A stretch of 64,000 nt of DNA from Paludibaculum fermentans (lineage in GTDB: Bacteria; Acidobacteriota; Terriglobia; Bryobacterales; Bryobacteraceae). The stretch spans positions 8,447,501 to 8,511,500 of the forward strand of contig NZ_CP063849.1 in NCBI RefSeq assembly GCF_015277775.1, in the 5' to 3' direction. Shown here piece by piece: positions 54,336-61,682 of this stretch. The notes under the pieces were generated by a model. It was not told the DNA's origin. It did no database searches and saw nothing but the letters and a program-made list of their open reading frames with translations. The stretch's first letter is position 1; every line of letters begins with the position of its first letter. The translations under genes and the position numbers were made by a program.

Positions 54336-54527
54336 ATCCAACCAATCATTCACCCGACCATCCACAGCACTGCCCCTCTCGCCCAGGAGCGGCATGACGA
54401 CTCTCGCCAGGCGGTTCGATACGACCGTAACGACGTCCAATGAGGCAACGCATCTCCACGCGGGAGAGCCTTCCCCGTGTTGCAAGTCTTTCGCCTCGCC
54501 TTCGAGCGGGGACATCCCGCAACGCCA

Positions 54528-54568
54528 TAGTGCCGGCCACTCGAAGGCCGGCTCGACACGGCCACGGG
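54528..54568 (+). repeat. Dispersed 41-base REP-like repeat, copy 1
   Basis: Contains a perfect 7-bp stem GCCGGCC (54532-54538)/GGCCGGC (54546-54552) with a 7-base loop. It matches the copy at 60737-60777 at 37 of 41 positions, in the same orientation. It touches the 3' end of the minus-strand epimerase gene that ends at 54569. Confidence 0.75.
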
Positions 54569-55249
54569 CTACCGGGTGAGCGCCCGAGACCGCTGCTTCA
54601 TCGCTCCATTTTCGAAGTATGCGACCCCGGTAGTCGTGCTATTCGTGAATTCGGCCGCGAAGGCGCGTCCAATGTCATCCTGTTCGATCGTTCCGAACCG
54701 TCCCGGAATGAGGCGTCCCAGCCAGGCAACGTAGGCGGGCGTGTGCACGTTGCCGCCAATGATGCCGGGGCGGAAGATCGCGAGGCGCTTGAACCCGATC
54801 GCTGCGACCTTCTCCTCCTTCAGGCCCATGACGCGCACGTAGCGGATCCTGCTCTTCGAGTTGCTGCCCACTGCGGAGAGGAGCGCGAATCGCTCAATGC
54901 CGCCGTTGTGGCAGCCTCGGGCAAAGCCACCGGCGACCCCGAGTTCGAGGGCCTTCAACTCTTCCTCGGTCCACTGCGCACTGCCTTTGCCGACACCAAC
55001 ACAGGAGGCCCCATAGACTGGGTTGCCGAGCGCCCGCATACTCATCGCGAGTTTGGTCACTTCCGCTGGAAACCCGGCCGCTCCCGTGTCCAGAATCACC
55101 TGCCGCAAACGATCGCTCGCGGCCAGCGGCGTCGCCTTGCGGTTGACCATCACGACTTCAGCACACGACGGCAGGGCAACCAATGCCCGCACCACGGCGG
55201 CACCCACCTGCCCACTACCACCGATGATCAGGACGCGAAAGGCTGGCAT
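54569..55249 (-). CDS. NAD(P)-binding atypical short-chain dehydrogenase/epimerase
   Basis: 226 aa. The N-terminus FRVLIIGGSGQVGAAVVRAL has the GxxGxxG dinucleotide motif. The middle (NPVYGASCVGVGKGSAQWT, GGIERFALLSAVGSNSKSR) and RLAIFRPGIIGGN resemble the HIM1/YwnB-like NAD(P)H-binding proteins of about 220 aa rather than classical SDR enzymes; the YxxxK catalytic pair is replaced by VMGLKEEK. It is likely a cytoplasmic protein binding NADPH, substrate unknown. The 3' end abuts the 41-base repeat, so the last residues (MKQRSRALTR) may be altered by it. Confidence 0.75.
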   Translation of the reverse strand: MPAFRVLIIGGSGQVGAAVVRALVALPSCAEVVMVNRKATPLAASDRLRQVILDTGAAGFPAEVTKLAMSMRALGNPVYGASCVGVGKGSAQWTEEELKALELGVAGGFARGCHNGGIERFALLSAVGSNSKSRIRYVRVMGLKEEKVAAIGFKRLAIFRPGIIGGNVHTPAYVAWLGRLIPGRFGTIEQDDIGRAFAAEFTNSTTTGVAYFENGAMKQRSRALTR

Positions 55250-55896
55250 GCTTCAAGCGTACAGGTGAATCGGCCGGACAAATTTCTCCCCCCGAACCCA
55301 AGGGTCATACATGACGACAGCGCCGCGCTCCCATAAGGTCGGATGAATCGGATGCCCTTCAGCCTGACCGGTCCCACCGCGAATCGCCTAAACCCGGCCT
55401 CCAAGTGGCGGAGGAATCACCCAGGAACTCAGCCCAGACGGCCCTCTCCTTTCCACGATTCCGCCGGTCCCCTCAACCATCGAACCCAGAACGGCGATCC
55501 CCGCCCGCCCTTCGGACAGAGCTCCGCGGCATATCCAGCAGATACTACAAGGGCGCCGGGCTGAGCCGTCTCACTGCACGATGCCCCTTCCGCAGGACGT
55601 TCCGGCTGGGGCATCCGGGTGCAACGGTGGCGGCGCGAATGCGGACCCTAGGGCCGGAGCCGCACTCGACCTGCACTTCTTCACCAGCCTCCATGGTGGG
55701 GCGGCTACCAGCTGAAGTTCAAGCTGATCGAGGAGGCCAAGTATGCACCCTGGGCAAGAACCTGGAGGCCGGAACCGTGGTATCGCCACCTTCGCTGACA
55801 GGACGGCGTAACGCCCAGAACGTGCACGGACTGCAAGCACCACCCAGGCATTGCCGAAAGACCGATGGACGCCCGTGGCCCTGCGCGCCGCGCGTG
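55250..55896. other. Intergenic region with a decayed gene fragment (647 bases)
   Basis: No intact gene is recognised. Frames of 126 and 170 codons are open but have no family features and are Pro/Arg-rich as expected from high GC. Between about 55660 and 55790, pieces in three frames resemble a nucleotidyltransferase (see separate entry). Confidence 0.55.
55664..55790 (+). pseudogene. Decayed fragment resembling an AbiEii-type nucleotidyltransferase
   Basis: In one frame the sequence reads ALDLHFFTS (about 55662-55688); in another PWWGGYQLKFKLIEEAKY (55691-55744); in a third LGKNLEAGTVV (from about 55750). Read together they resemble the stretch following the DxD active-site region in AbiEii-like nucleotidyltransferases. 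No start, stop or flanking domains remain. The resemblance is from memory of the family; confidence is modest. Confidence 0.35.
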
Positions 55897-56850
55897 CTAA
55901 CCGGAATTCCGGCGTGAGCGGGCAACCAGGTCTCGGGCTGCAGTGGGCCACTCCGGAAAAGCAAACGGAAATCCGGCGGCCAGCAGGCGGCCCGGCAGAA
56001 CACGGCGGCTTTTCAGGATTAGCTCCGATTCGGTGCGCATCAGGAAAGCGCCGGCCTCAATGAGCCACTGCGGGTTGGGCAAGGCAAGCCGGGCGCCCCA
56101 CGCTTCGCGCAAGGCTCGCAGGAAATCGGAATTGGGGAGCGGTTCCGGCGAAGAGACGTTCACAACGCCGCTCAACTCTTCACGTGCGATCAGGAACTCG
56201 ATCGCCCGGACGAAGTCCGCTTCGTGAATCCAGGAAACAAACTGCGTCCCCGAGCCGTGTCTGCCGCCCACACCATGGCGGACGAGGCCCAGGAGAGTAT
56301 CGAACACTCCTCCGCGGTCCGGGCTGAGGGTAAGGGCGCTGCGGATAGCGATCTTGCGCGTGAGCGGAGTCGGCGTCGAGAAGAACGCCTCTTCCCATCC
56401 TTTTGCAACTTGAATCGAAAAGTTCCACGTATCAGGAGCGCCCGGCTCGTTACCGCCCAACTCGCCGTCTGCTTCCGTCATCGCGCGATCCAGGGCGTGC
56501 CTGTAAATGGTCGCAGTGCTCGCGTTGATCCACAGCCGGGGCGGCTCAGCCAGAGAAGAGACGACCTGATTCAACAACCGGGTGCTGAGGATCCGCGACT
56601 CGTAAATATCAAGTCGATTTCGCGTGGTGTACCGGCAGTTTACGCTCCTTCCGGCGAGGTTGACGCACACATCGCTCCGTTCGAGGTCGGCTACCCAGTC
56701 GCCAGGGGTGACGCCGTCCCACGCGCGAACGCGCCACGGAGCTGGAGCAGGATTCCGGCTCAACACCGTGACGATGTGCCCGTGCGCGTGGAAATGACGA
56801 GCCAGCATCCGGCCTACTTGGCCGCTGCCGCCCGGAATGACGATTCTCAT
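55897..56850 (-). CDS. TIGR01777-family NAD-dependent epimerase
   Basis: 317 aa from the ATG at 56850, which overlaps the upstream stop (ATGA). MRIVIPGGSGQVGRMLARHF has the nucleotide-binding motif; CVNLAGRSVNCRYTTRNR, ILSTRLLNQVV, NASTATIYRHALD, FVSWIHEADFVRAIEFL and LLAAGFPFAFPEW follow the TIGR01777 (YfcH/SDR39U1) pattern. Members are cytoplasmic NAD(P)-binding proteins of unknown reaction. It is the last gene of the five-gene unit led by the membrane protein at 58832, and commonly co-occurs with SRPBCC genes. Confidence 0.88.
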   Translation of the reverse strand: MRIVIPGGSGQVGRMLARHFHAHGHIVTVLSRNPAPAPWRVRAWDGVTPGDWVADLERSDVCVNLAGRSVNCRYTTRNRLDIYESRILSTRLLNQVVSSLAEPPRLWINASTATIYRHALDRAMTEADGELGGNEPGAPDTWNFSIQVAKGWEEAFFSTPTPLTRKIAIRSALTLSPDRGGVFDTLLGLVRHGVGGRHGSGTQFVSWIHEADFVRAIEFLIAREELSGVVNVSSPEPLPNSDFLRALREAWGARLALPNPQWLIEAGAFLMRTESELILKSRRVLPGRLLAAGFPFAFPEWPTAARDLVARSRRNSG

Positions 56851-57332
56851 GCAGGCAGCAGCCTTTCCCAAGTGCCGGATTCCGCGAGTTCCTTCAGAAC
56901 CGCATTCCTCTCTCGCAGCAGGCTTCGCATGTACCTGCGAAGCACCAGGATCTCGGCCACGCGCCCGATGACCGGCAGCGGAGCGGCGAAGCGGAATAGA
57001 TCTTCCATCTCCGTCATGTCCGGAGAGGTCGCCCGGAAAATATGATCGTGCTGCATGGACTGAAAGGGGCCCTCGACCATGGTGTCTTGAAAGTACACGG
57101 GCCGATCCATCGCGGTGATCTCGCTCGTGAGCCGCTGCCAGACGGCAAAGTGCTTCGCGCGCCAGGTGACACGTTGTCCAAGGTCGACCAGCCCGGAATG
57201 GATGCCGCCCTCGGCAACGGCCGCCTCACCCCAATGAACATTTCCGGCGAGGTGTGCCTCGACGCTGCGCGCCAGGTCGAAGCAACGTGCGATGGGCGCC
57301 CGGATGACAGTAACTTCTCTTAGCGTGACCAT
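56847..57332 (-). CDS. SRPBCC-family ligand-binding protein
   Basis: 161 aa from the ATG at 57332; the frame upstream is shadow of the TetR gene. The sequence starts VTLREVTVIRAPIARCFDLARSVEAHL, and WRAKHFAVWQRLTSEITAMDRPVYFQDTMVEGPF is the typical strand series of the START/SRPBCC cavity fold (polyketide-cyclase-like). It ends with a helix containing ERNAVLKELAE. It probably binds a hydrophobic ligand; in this operon it is next to the epimerase and the DCC oxidoreductase. The ATGA overlap with the next gene couples translation. Confidence 0.82.
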   Translation of the reverse strand: MVTLREVTVIRAPIARCFDLARSVEAHLAGNVHWGEAAVAEGGIHSGLVDLGQRVTWRAKHFAVWQRLTSEITAMDRPVYFQDTMVEGPFQSMQHDHIFRATSPDMTEMEDLFRFAAPLPVIGRVAEILVLRRYMRSLLRERNAVLKELAESGTWERLLPA

Positions 57333-57340
57333 AGCCGTAC

Positions 57341-58030
57341 TTACACCGCAGCGCCCTTCACGATCTGGACTATCTCCAGCGCGGCTTTGCGTACGGGCCG
57401 CATCAGGGGCAGTGCTGAAACTCGAAGCAGCAAGGCAATGCTCCTCGCCGCGATCGCGAGAAGCCGATGGCTGTTCTCCTGGTTGGGTGACTCGTCGATG
57501 ACCCAGAAGTAGATGGCCCCCATCTGAAAGAACCAGAGAACGTCGGGCAAGTGCGGTTCGAGGTCCTTCGGAATCCGCAGGCCGCAATCGACCACGATGC
57601 GGCGAAACCAGCCGATGTCGATGGCCCGGATCTCCCGGGTCTGCGCGCTGAAGGGCGACAGTGGATATCCGGGATCGGCGCCGTTTCGCAGCAGCGCGCG
57701 CATGATTCGTCTGTGAGGCGCAAAGTGAGCCCACTTCACTCGAATCAGTGCTAGTAAACGCTGTTCCAGTCCGCTGGCACCATCCAGGGCCGCCTCGATC
57801 TTGCGCTGCATTTCGTCCGAGGAACGCCGATAGAACTCCATCACGATCGCGTCCTTGGACGGGAAGTAGTAGTATGCGGCGCCGGTGGCTACGCCGGCCT
57901 CGTCCGCGATGTCTCGCATCGTGGCCGCCTCGAACCCGCGGTCATGGAACAGCTTCAGGGCGGCGCTCAGAATCCGCTGGCGCGTCTCTTCGCTCTTCGG
58001 CGTGGGTTTTACCTCGACCCGGTCTGGCAT
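57341..58030 (-). CDS. TetR-family transcriptional regulator
   Basis: 229 aa. TRQRILSAALKLFHDRGFEAATMRDIADEAGVATGAAYYYFPSKDAIV (described here as residues 16-63; key parts ATMRDIADEAGVATGA and YYYFPSKD) is the TetR HTH. The remainder is a helical ligand-binding domain. It overlaps the upstream DCC gene by 22 bases and is 8 bases before the SRPBCC gene, so it is inside the operon it probably regulates. The twin palindromes before the operon are its best operator candidates. Confidence 0.92.
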   Translation of the reverse strand: MPDRVEVKPTPKSEETRQRILSAALKLFHDRGFEAATMRDIADEAGVATGAAYYYFPSKDAIVMEFYRRSSDEMQRKIEAALDGASGLEQRLLALIRVKWAHFAPHRRIMRALLRNGADPGYPLSPFSAQTREIRAIDIGWFRRIVVDCGLRIPKDLEPHLPDVLWFFQMGAIYFWVIDESPNQENSHRLLAIAARSIALLLRVSALPLMRPVRKAALEIVQIVKGAAV

Positions 58031-58434
58031 CGCGGAGCCGCCCCCTTCCTGAGCTGTTGCTCAATGTCCCGCTCGCTTCGAAGACGCAGCGCGCTGGAGA
58101 GTGCGAGACGGTTTCCTGAAACGGCGGCAAAAGCCTCCCGGGCCAGCAGCAATAGCGCCGGGCTGGTCAACCGGAAAGCAAGCTGGCGGTAGTCTCTCAA
58201 CGCCCAAAGACAAACGATCCTGCCGCGATTCCCTAACCAGACTTCACCTGTATCCGCCACCACGGACAGCTCGCCCGGCGAGAGCTGCGGGAACGCGCGC
58301 TGAGCTTCCGCGGATCCGGCCGCCACGAACCTAAGTCCAATCAGGGGAACTTGCCGTCCGATCCAATCCTTCGCAAACGTGCAGAGACCGCAGGCCGCGT
58401 CGTAGACGATCGTGATGCTTGTGACAGGCGGCAT
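58009..58434 (-). CDS. DCC-family thiol-disulfide oxidoreductase (DUF393)
   Basis: 141 aa. ITIVYDAACGLCTFAKDWI carries the D-x-x-C-x-x-C motif (Cys15 and Cys18) of the DCC family, a thioredoxin-like fold. GLRFVAAGS and VWLGNRGRIVCLWALRDYR follow the family pattern. The ATG overlaps the upstream stop (TAATG). It likely reduces or exchanges disulfides; the partner is unknown. It is often linked with DoxX-like or small membrane proteins, as here. Confidence 0.85.
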   Translation of the reverse strand: MPPVTSITIVYDAACGLCTFAKDWIGRQVPLIGLRFVAAGSAEAQRAFPQLSPGELSVVADTGEVWLGNRGRIVCLWALRDYRQLAFRLTSPALLLLAREAFAAVSGNRLALSSALRLRSERDIEQQLRKGAAPRCQTGSR

Positions 58435-58832
58435 TACGACTCCGAAGGGATGGATATCCGGGCGTCGGGCGGCATCGGCGGCCGCAGCTCCGCCTGCCCT
58501 CGCCGTCTCAGCCGGCTAAAGACATAGATATTGAGAAAGTGCATCGCGCCCAGCACGATCAGCACCAGGCCGAGTTTCTCGCACACGAGCTCCATCGCAG
58601 CCCTCGCATCCCCCACTTGGACTGTCGTGCGCAGAGCCAGCGCAACGTAGCCCACGTTGATGAGATAGAACCCGACAACCAGCAAATGGTTCACGGAATC
58701 GGCCAACTCGCGGTTGCCGTGGAATGCATCGATCAGGAAACTACCGCCACTCCGCCGCAGCGTCCGGGCCACCCAGACCGTCACGGCGAGGCTAATAGCC
58801 AGATAGGTGACGTAACAGACGACAATGTACAT
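58434..58832 (-). CDS. Small integral membrane protein, first gene of the TetR operon
   Basis: 132 aa from the ATG at 58832, chosen because AGGAGG lies 7 bases upstream; the frame is open further upstream through the operator palindrome. Three hydrophobic segments are seen: YIVVCYVTYLAISLAVTVWV, LLVVGFYLINVGYVALAL and LGLVLIVLGAMHFLNIYVF. The end is basic (SRLRRRGQAELRPP). I do not recognise a named family. It heads the DCC-TetR-SRPBCC-epimerase unit. Confidence 0.75.
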   Translation of the reverse strand: MYIVVCYVTYLAISLAVTVWVARTLRRSGGSFLIDAFHGNRELADSVNHLLVVGFYLINVGYVALALRTTVQVGDARAAMELVCEKLGLVLIVLGAMHFLNIYVFSRLRRRGQAELRPPMPPDARISIPSES

Positions 58833-58863
58833 GCGCTCCCTCCTTTCGAAGGCATCACAAATG

Positions 58864-58931
58864 TTGAACGCGTTCAAATTGAAGGGTACTCCTCACGCTG
58901 GCTCGGGTCAAGAGAAATATGAACATGTTCA
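58864..58931 (-). promoter_or_regulatory. Two candidate TetR operators before the five-gene operon
   Basis: TTGAACGCGTTCAA (58864-58877) and TGAACATGTTCA (58920-58931) are perfect palindromes sharing TGAAC-N2-GTTCA. Their centres are 55 bases apart (about five helical turns), and both lie before the ribosome site of the operon that encodes a TetR regulator. Confidence 0.6.
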
Positions 58932-58982
58932 AAACCGCACTTGCCTGACGAAGACCACGGGCCGGATCTTCGGCTTGACATT

Positions 58983-59020
58983 TTGTTAGGAACCTAGCAA
59001 TATTGTTAGGTGCCTAGCAA
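58983..59020 (+). promoter_or_regulatory. Twin candidate MarR operators
   Basis: TTGTTAGGAACCTAGCAA (58983-59000) and TTGTTAGGTGCCTAGCAA (59003-59020) are nearly identical imperfect palindromes starting exactly 20 bases apart (two helical turns). They cover the GTG start of the MarR gene at 59010, consistent with strong autoregulation. Confidence 0.65.
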
Positions 59021-59465
59021 GTTTAAAGGGCAAGATTCGGTTGGAGCCTGGGCGAAGCGTTGCTATTTCGCGGGTCGAGCCGCGATGGAGGCTCTCCTCC
59101 AGCCGCACGGCCTCGGAGCCACTCAATGGTATGTGCTGTATCAACTGGCTCATGACGGGCCGACCATGCAGCGCGATCTGCTGCGTATGCTCCACATCGA
59201 GCGAGCGACGCTTAGCGCTGTTGTGGGATCGCTGGTCAGCAAAGGTCTTGTCGAGCAAGTGCCAGACCGCGTCGATCAGCGGCAGAAACTTCTCCAGTTG
59301 ACTGCGGCTGGCAACAAGATGTGGGGTAGGTTGCCCGATCTAACGCTCATCCACAAGGTGGCATTCGATGGTATCGACGCCGCATCGATCGCCACCGCGA
59401 TCAAGGTGCTCCAGACTGCTACCGAACGCCTTGAGAAGTTTTCACGAAATGGAGTGGACGTATGA
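59010..59465 (+). CDS. MarR-family transcriptional regulator
   Basis: 151 aa from the GTG at 59010. A TAG stop sits immediately upstream in frame, and the next start codon (ATG near 59085) would remove the first helix, so this GTG is preferred although it lies inside a candidate operator. LGATQWYVLYQLAHDGPTMQRDLLRMLHIERATLSAVVGSL (near 35-75) and VEQVPDRVDQRQKLLQLTAAG form the winged HTH and wing. The transcript may be leaderless. Its TGA overlaps the ATG of the epimerase gene, so the two are coupled. Confidence 0.88.
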   Translation: MPSKFKGQDSVGAWAKRCYFAGRAAMEALLQPHGLGATQWYVLYQLAHDGPTMQRDLLRMLHIERATLSAVVGSLVSKGLVEQVPDRVDQRQKLLQLTAAGNKMWGRLPDLTLIHKVAFDGIDAASIATAIKVLQTATERLEKFSRNGVDV

Positions 59466-60277
59466 CAATCCTGGTAACTGGCGCGACCGGACTTGTGGGA
59501 GCGAGGCTCGTGCCACGTCTCGTCGAGGCCGGCATCGGCTGCCGCACCCTCATGCGCGGCGGAAAAGAAGCTCCCGCTGGAGCGACGGCCGTGGAGGGCG
59601 ACCTTCTTGATCCTGCGTCGCTGGCACCAGCGGTCAAGGGCGTCTCGGCGATCATTCATCTTGCCGCACTTTTCCGCACGCCCGACACCGGCCTGATCTG
59701 GAAGACCAACCTCGAAGGTACGCGCAACCTCATCGTCGCTGCGCAGGAACATGCTCCCGGGGCACGCTTCATTATGGCGAGCACCACCAACGTCTATAAC
59801 GTGGACAGCCCGCGCCCCAGCCGCGAGGATGACGCTGCGAATCCGGCAATGGCTTACCCGGCCAGCAAGATCGCGGCCGAGAACGAACTGCGTCAAAGCG
59901 GACTGAACTGGTCGATCCAGCGGTTCGGCTTCGTCTATGGCGACAAGGACGGACACCTGGAGTCGCTGCCAAACCTTGTGCGCAGGGCGGGATGGCATCC
60001 TGCCCAGAGGATGAGCATGGTCCACCATCGTGATATTGCCGTTGCGATGAAACTCGCACTCGCTGGGGCGATGGACGGGCGTATTGTCAATATCGTCGAT
60101 GAGGCGCCAACCTCAATCTATGAGCTCAGCGAGTTGGTTGGCGAAAGAATGGAGCCGCTGAACGAGCCGCTGAAGAATCCATGGCACCTCCACGTCGATG
60201 GATCACTAGCTCGTCAGTTCGGATTCCAACCAACTGTGAGGACTGTTCATCAGGCCGCGCAGGAGAATCTGATGTGA
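59462..60277 (+). CDS. NAD-dependent epimerase/dehydratase-family protein
   Basis: 271 aa. MTILVTGATGLVGARLVPRL holds the GxxGxxG motif; VSAIIHLAALFRT, NLEGTRNLIVAAQ, IMASTTNVYN, and YPASKIAAE (the YxxxK catalytic pair of extended SDRs) follow in order. An extended SDR such as a sugar-nucleotide or flavanone/cinnamoyl-type reductase is possible; substrate not decided. The ATG overlaps the MarR stop, so it is probably the target of that regulator. Confidence 0.85.
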   Translation: MTILVTGATGLVGARLVPRLVEAGIGCRTLMRGGKEAPAGATAVEGDLLDPASLAPAVKGVSAIIHLAALFRTPDTGLIWKTNLEGTRNLIVAAQEHAPGARFIMASTTNVYNVDSPRPSREDDAANPAMAYPASKIAAENELRQSGLNWSIQRFGFVYGDKDGHLESLPNLVRRAGWHPAQRMSMVHHRDIAVAMKLALAGAMDGRIVNIVDEAPTSIYELSELVGERMEPLNEPLKNPWHLHVDGSLARQFGFQPTVRTVHQAAQENLM

Positions 60278-60663
60278 CGGGTCTTGATGCCTGATCCCCA
60301 GGCCACAACGCCAAATGGCCCACACTCGCATCCAGCTTGTGAGAAACCATGCGGACAGACAAAGTGTCGGACCGGAATGCCCGTTAGCCTGACTTTCTCT
60401 GCAGAGCCCCGGCCGATCTCAGCATCGCGCCCACACGGGTCATCTCCGAAAGCATCGCCCGGAAACGCTCGGCCCACGCCAACCCCGGCCTTCCAGAGGC
60501 AGCTCTTACCCAAGCGAATCCACGCCCGCTTACCCTACTTCTCCCCCATTTTCAGCGTTAAGCGATCTTCGATGCCCGCGGAAGTCACTATATTTTCCTT
60601 TTTGATTCAGCAACTTCCAAATCCCCGGTCCGGGAACCAGCCAATCCGTGTGCCATGATCAAG

Positions 60664-60928
60664 CAGTCTGTGGCGGAAGTCCCGCAAGCCGCGCGGCAAG
60701 CGCTTGCGAGCCCAGGGCGCGAAGATCCGGCCGAACTAGTGCCGGCCACTCGGAGGTCGGCTCGACACTGCCATGGGCCGCAACCCCTTACCGCCCTTTG
60801 TGTTCGCTCCGGCGCCGGTCTTCCACCTCCGAGAGGGAGGGTCGCTGGGAGGCAGCCGCAAGATCGCGTTGAGGTTGCATTTCGTGACCGGCGGCGGTGC
60901 AAACGCGGCTGCGCGACTTCCGCCACAG
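60664..60928. repeat. Inverted pair of a CTGTGGCGGAAG element
   Basis: CAGTCTGTGGCGGAAG (60664-60679) reads on the + strand and CTTCCGCCACAG (60917-60928) on the - strand. The similarity runs on past the 12-mer (TC-C/G-CGCA-A-GCCGCG), giving about 25 bases of inverted similarity about 220 bases apart. The 41-base repeat lies between the arms. A third, direct copy is at 61667-61682. Confidence 0.6.
60737..60777 (+). repeat. Dispersed 41-base REP-like repeat, copy 2
   Basis: Matches the copy at 54528-54568 at 37 of 41 positions. The stem becomes GCCGGCC with GGTCGGC, so one pair is changed to G-T but the hairpin is preserved. Confidence 0.75.
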
Positions 60929-61105
60929 TTTGCTAGGCTCGACTGGCTTCGAACCCGGTCGAGCGGATCGGACAACCACTGCAGGCGTCCATCCGAAGTT
61001 CTTTGACAGCCGAACCGCATCCCGCTAATCGACGCCGATGCTCCAGTTCCTTTGTCCCAGGCTGGAGCGTCGGCATCGGAGCCCGCATTGCCGCCATTCC
61101 GGGTT

Positions 61106-61543
61106 GAACAAAGCCATTTTGGAATGCGCACCGAAAGCCGATCGGGCCGCCGTCTCGGCACTTTTGGCCAAACAAACCCACTTTCAATCGAAAACCACCA
61201 GCTCGGCAATAGAACAGACAAACCCATTCCGGCCTCGAACGTCCCCGGCCCCCACCGGTGCCAAGCCTTGAATCCAGCGCACGTGAGGGAACAAAGCCAC
61301 TTTCGACCGGACCCCTGAAAACAAGCCCGGCACGATCCACCACCTGGAACGCCCATCCACCGGTTTTGAGCGAACAAACCCACTCGGACCTGGACCCCAG
61401 CCACCCGGTTCGCCCCATCGGCCTCCCTAATCCACTCTCGCTGAGCGAACAAAGCCACTTGCACCGGATCCCAACAACCCAGCCCGCCCCATCAGCCCCA
61501 GCCTCGCTCAATCCACAGCTTCTGAGTGAACAAAGCCATCTGG
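61106..61543. repeat. Seven-unit degenerate tandem array with core GAACAAAGCCACTT
   Basis: A core close to GAACAAAGCCACTT (with AACAAACCCA variants) begins near 61106, 61171, 61216, 61289, 61372, 61447 and 61528. Distances between cores are about 46-83 bases; the later units are 75-83 bases long. They also share a tail close to AATCCAC...TTGAGC just before the next core, so the whole unit is repeated. On the minus strand the core encodes KWLCSL-like peptides, but spacing is not a multiple of three throughout. Confidence 0.7.
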
Positions 61544-61666
61544 AACAGGGATTCTCGAAGCCAGCCTCCACAAACCGCACTCTCCTCCAGGCATTGCCGC
61601 ACAAGCGCTAACTTGTTTCCGGGAATATCTCCGCCTGCGATTTGCGCCTGCCAGGGCTTCGGCTTG

Positions 61667-61682
61667 CAGTCTGTGGCGGAAG
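61667..61682 (+). repeat. Third copy of the CTGTGGCGGAAG element
   Basis: The 16-mer CAGTCTGTGGCGGAAG is identical to 60664-60679. With the first two copies it brackets the tandem array. Confidence 0.6.

Larger units (their letters stand above)
54068..54568. other. Intergenic region with AT-rich palindromes (501 bases)
   Basis: The segment about 54150-54345 is visibly AT-richer than the rest and contains two palindromes with the same GGTATATATACC core. A minus-strand frame of 119 codons (54156-54515) crosses it (VNDWLDQVYIPVAIGSLTLA and EEGGKWLIYNGLRDSL) but I recognise no family and see no ribosome site, so I do not call it a gene. The right end holds one copy of a dispersed 41-base repeat. 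Confidence 0.5.

Noticed and set aside
54156-54515. A 119-codon minus-strand gene across the palindromes
   Set aside because: The peptide is not obviously random but matches no family I know, has no ribosome site and crosses both palindromes; left as unassigned DNA.
61106-61543. CRISPR array
   Set aside because: The conserved core is only about 14 bases, imperfect, and the distances vary from about 46 to 83 bases; the intervening sequence is itself partly repeated, and no cas gene is present.
60933-61604. A minus-strand repeat-protein gene with KWLCSL-like motifs
   Set aside because: The frame is open for 223 codons but unit lengths are not all multiples of three, so some motifs fall out of frame. 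There is no ribosome site, and other frames across the region are open too.
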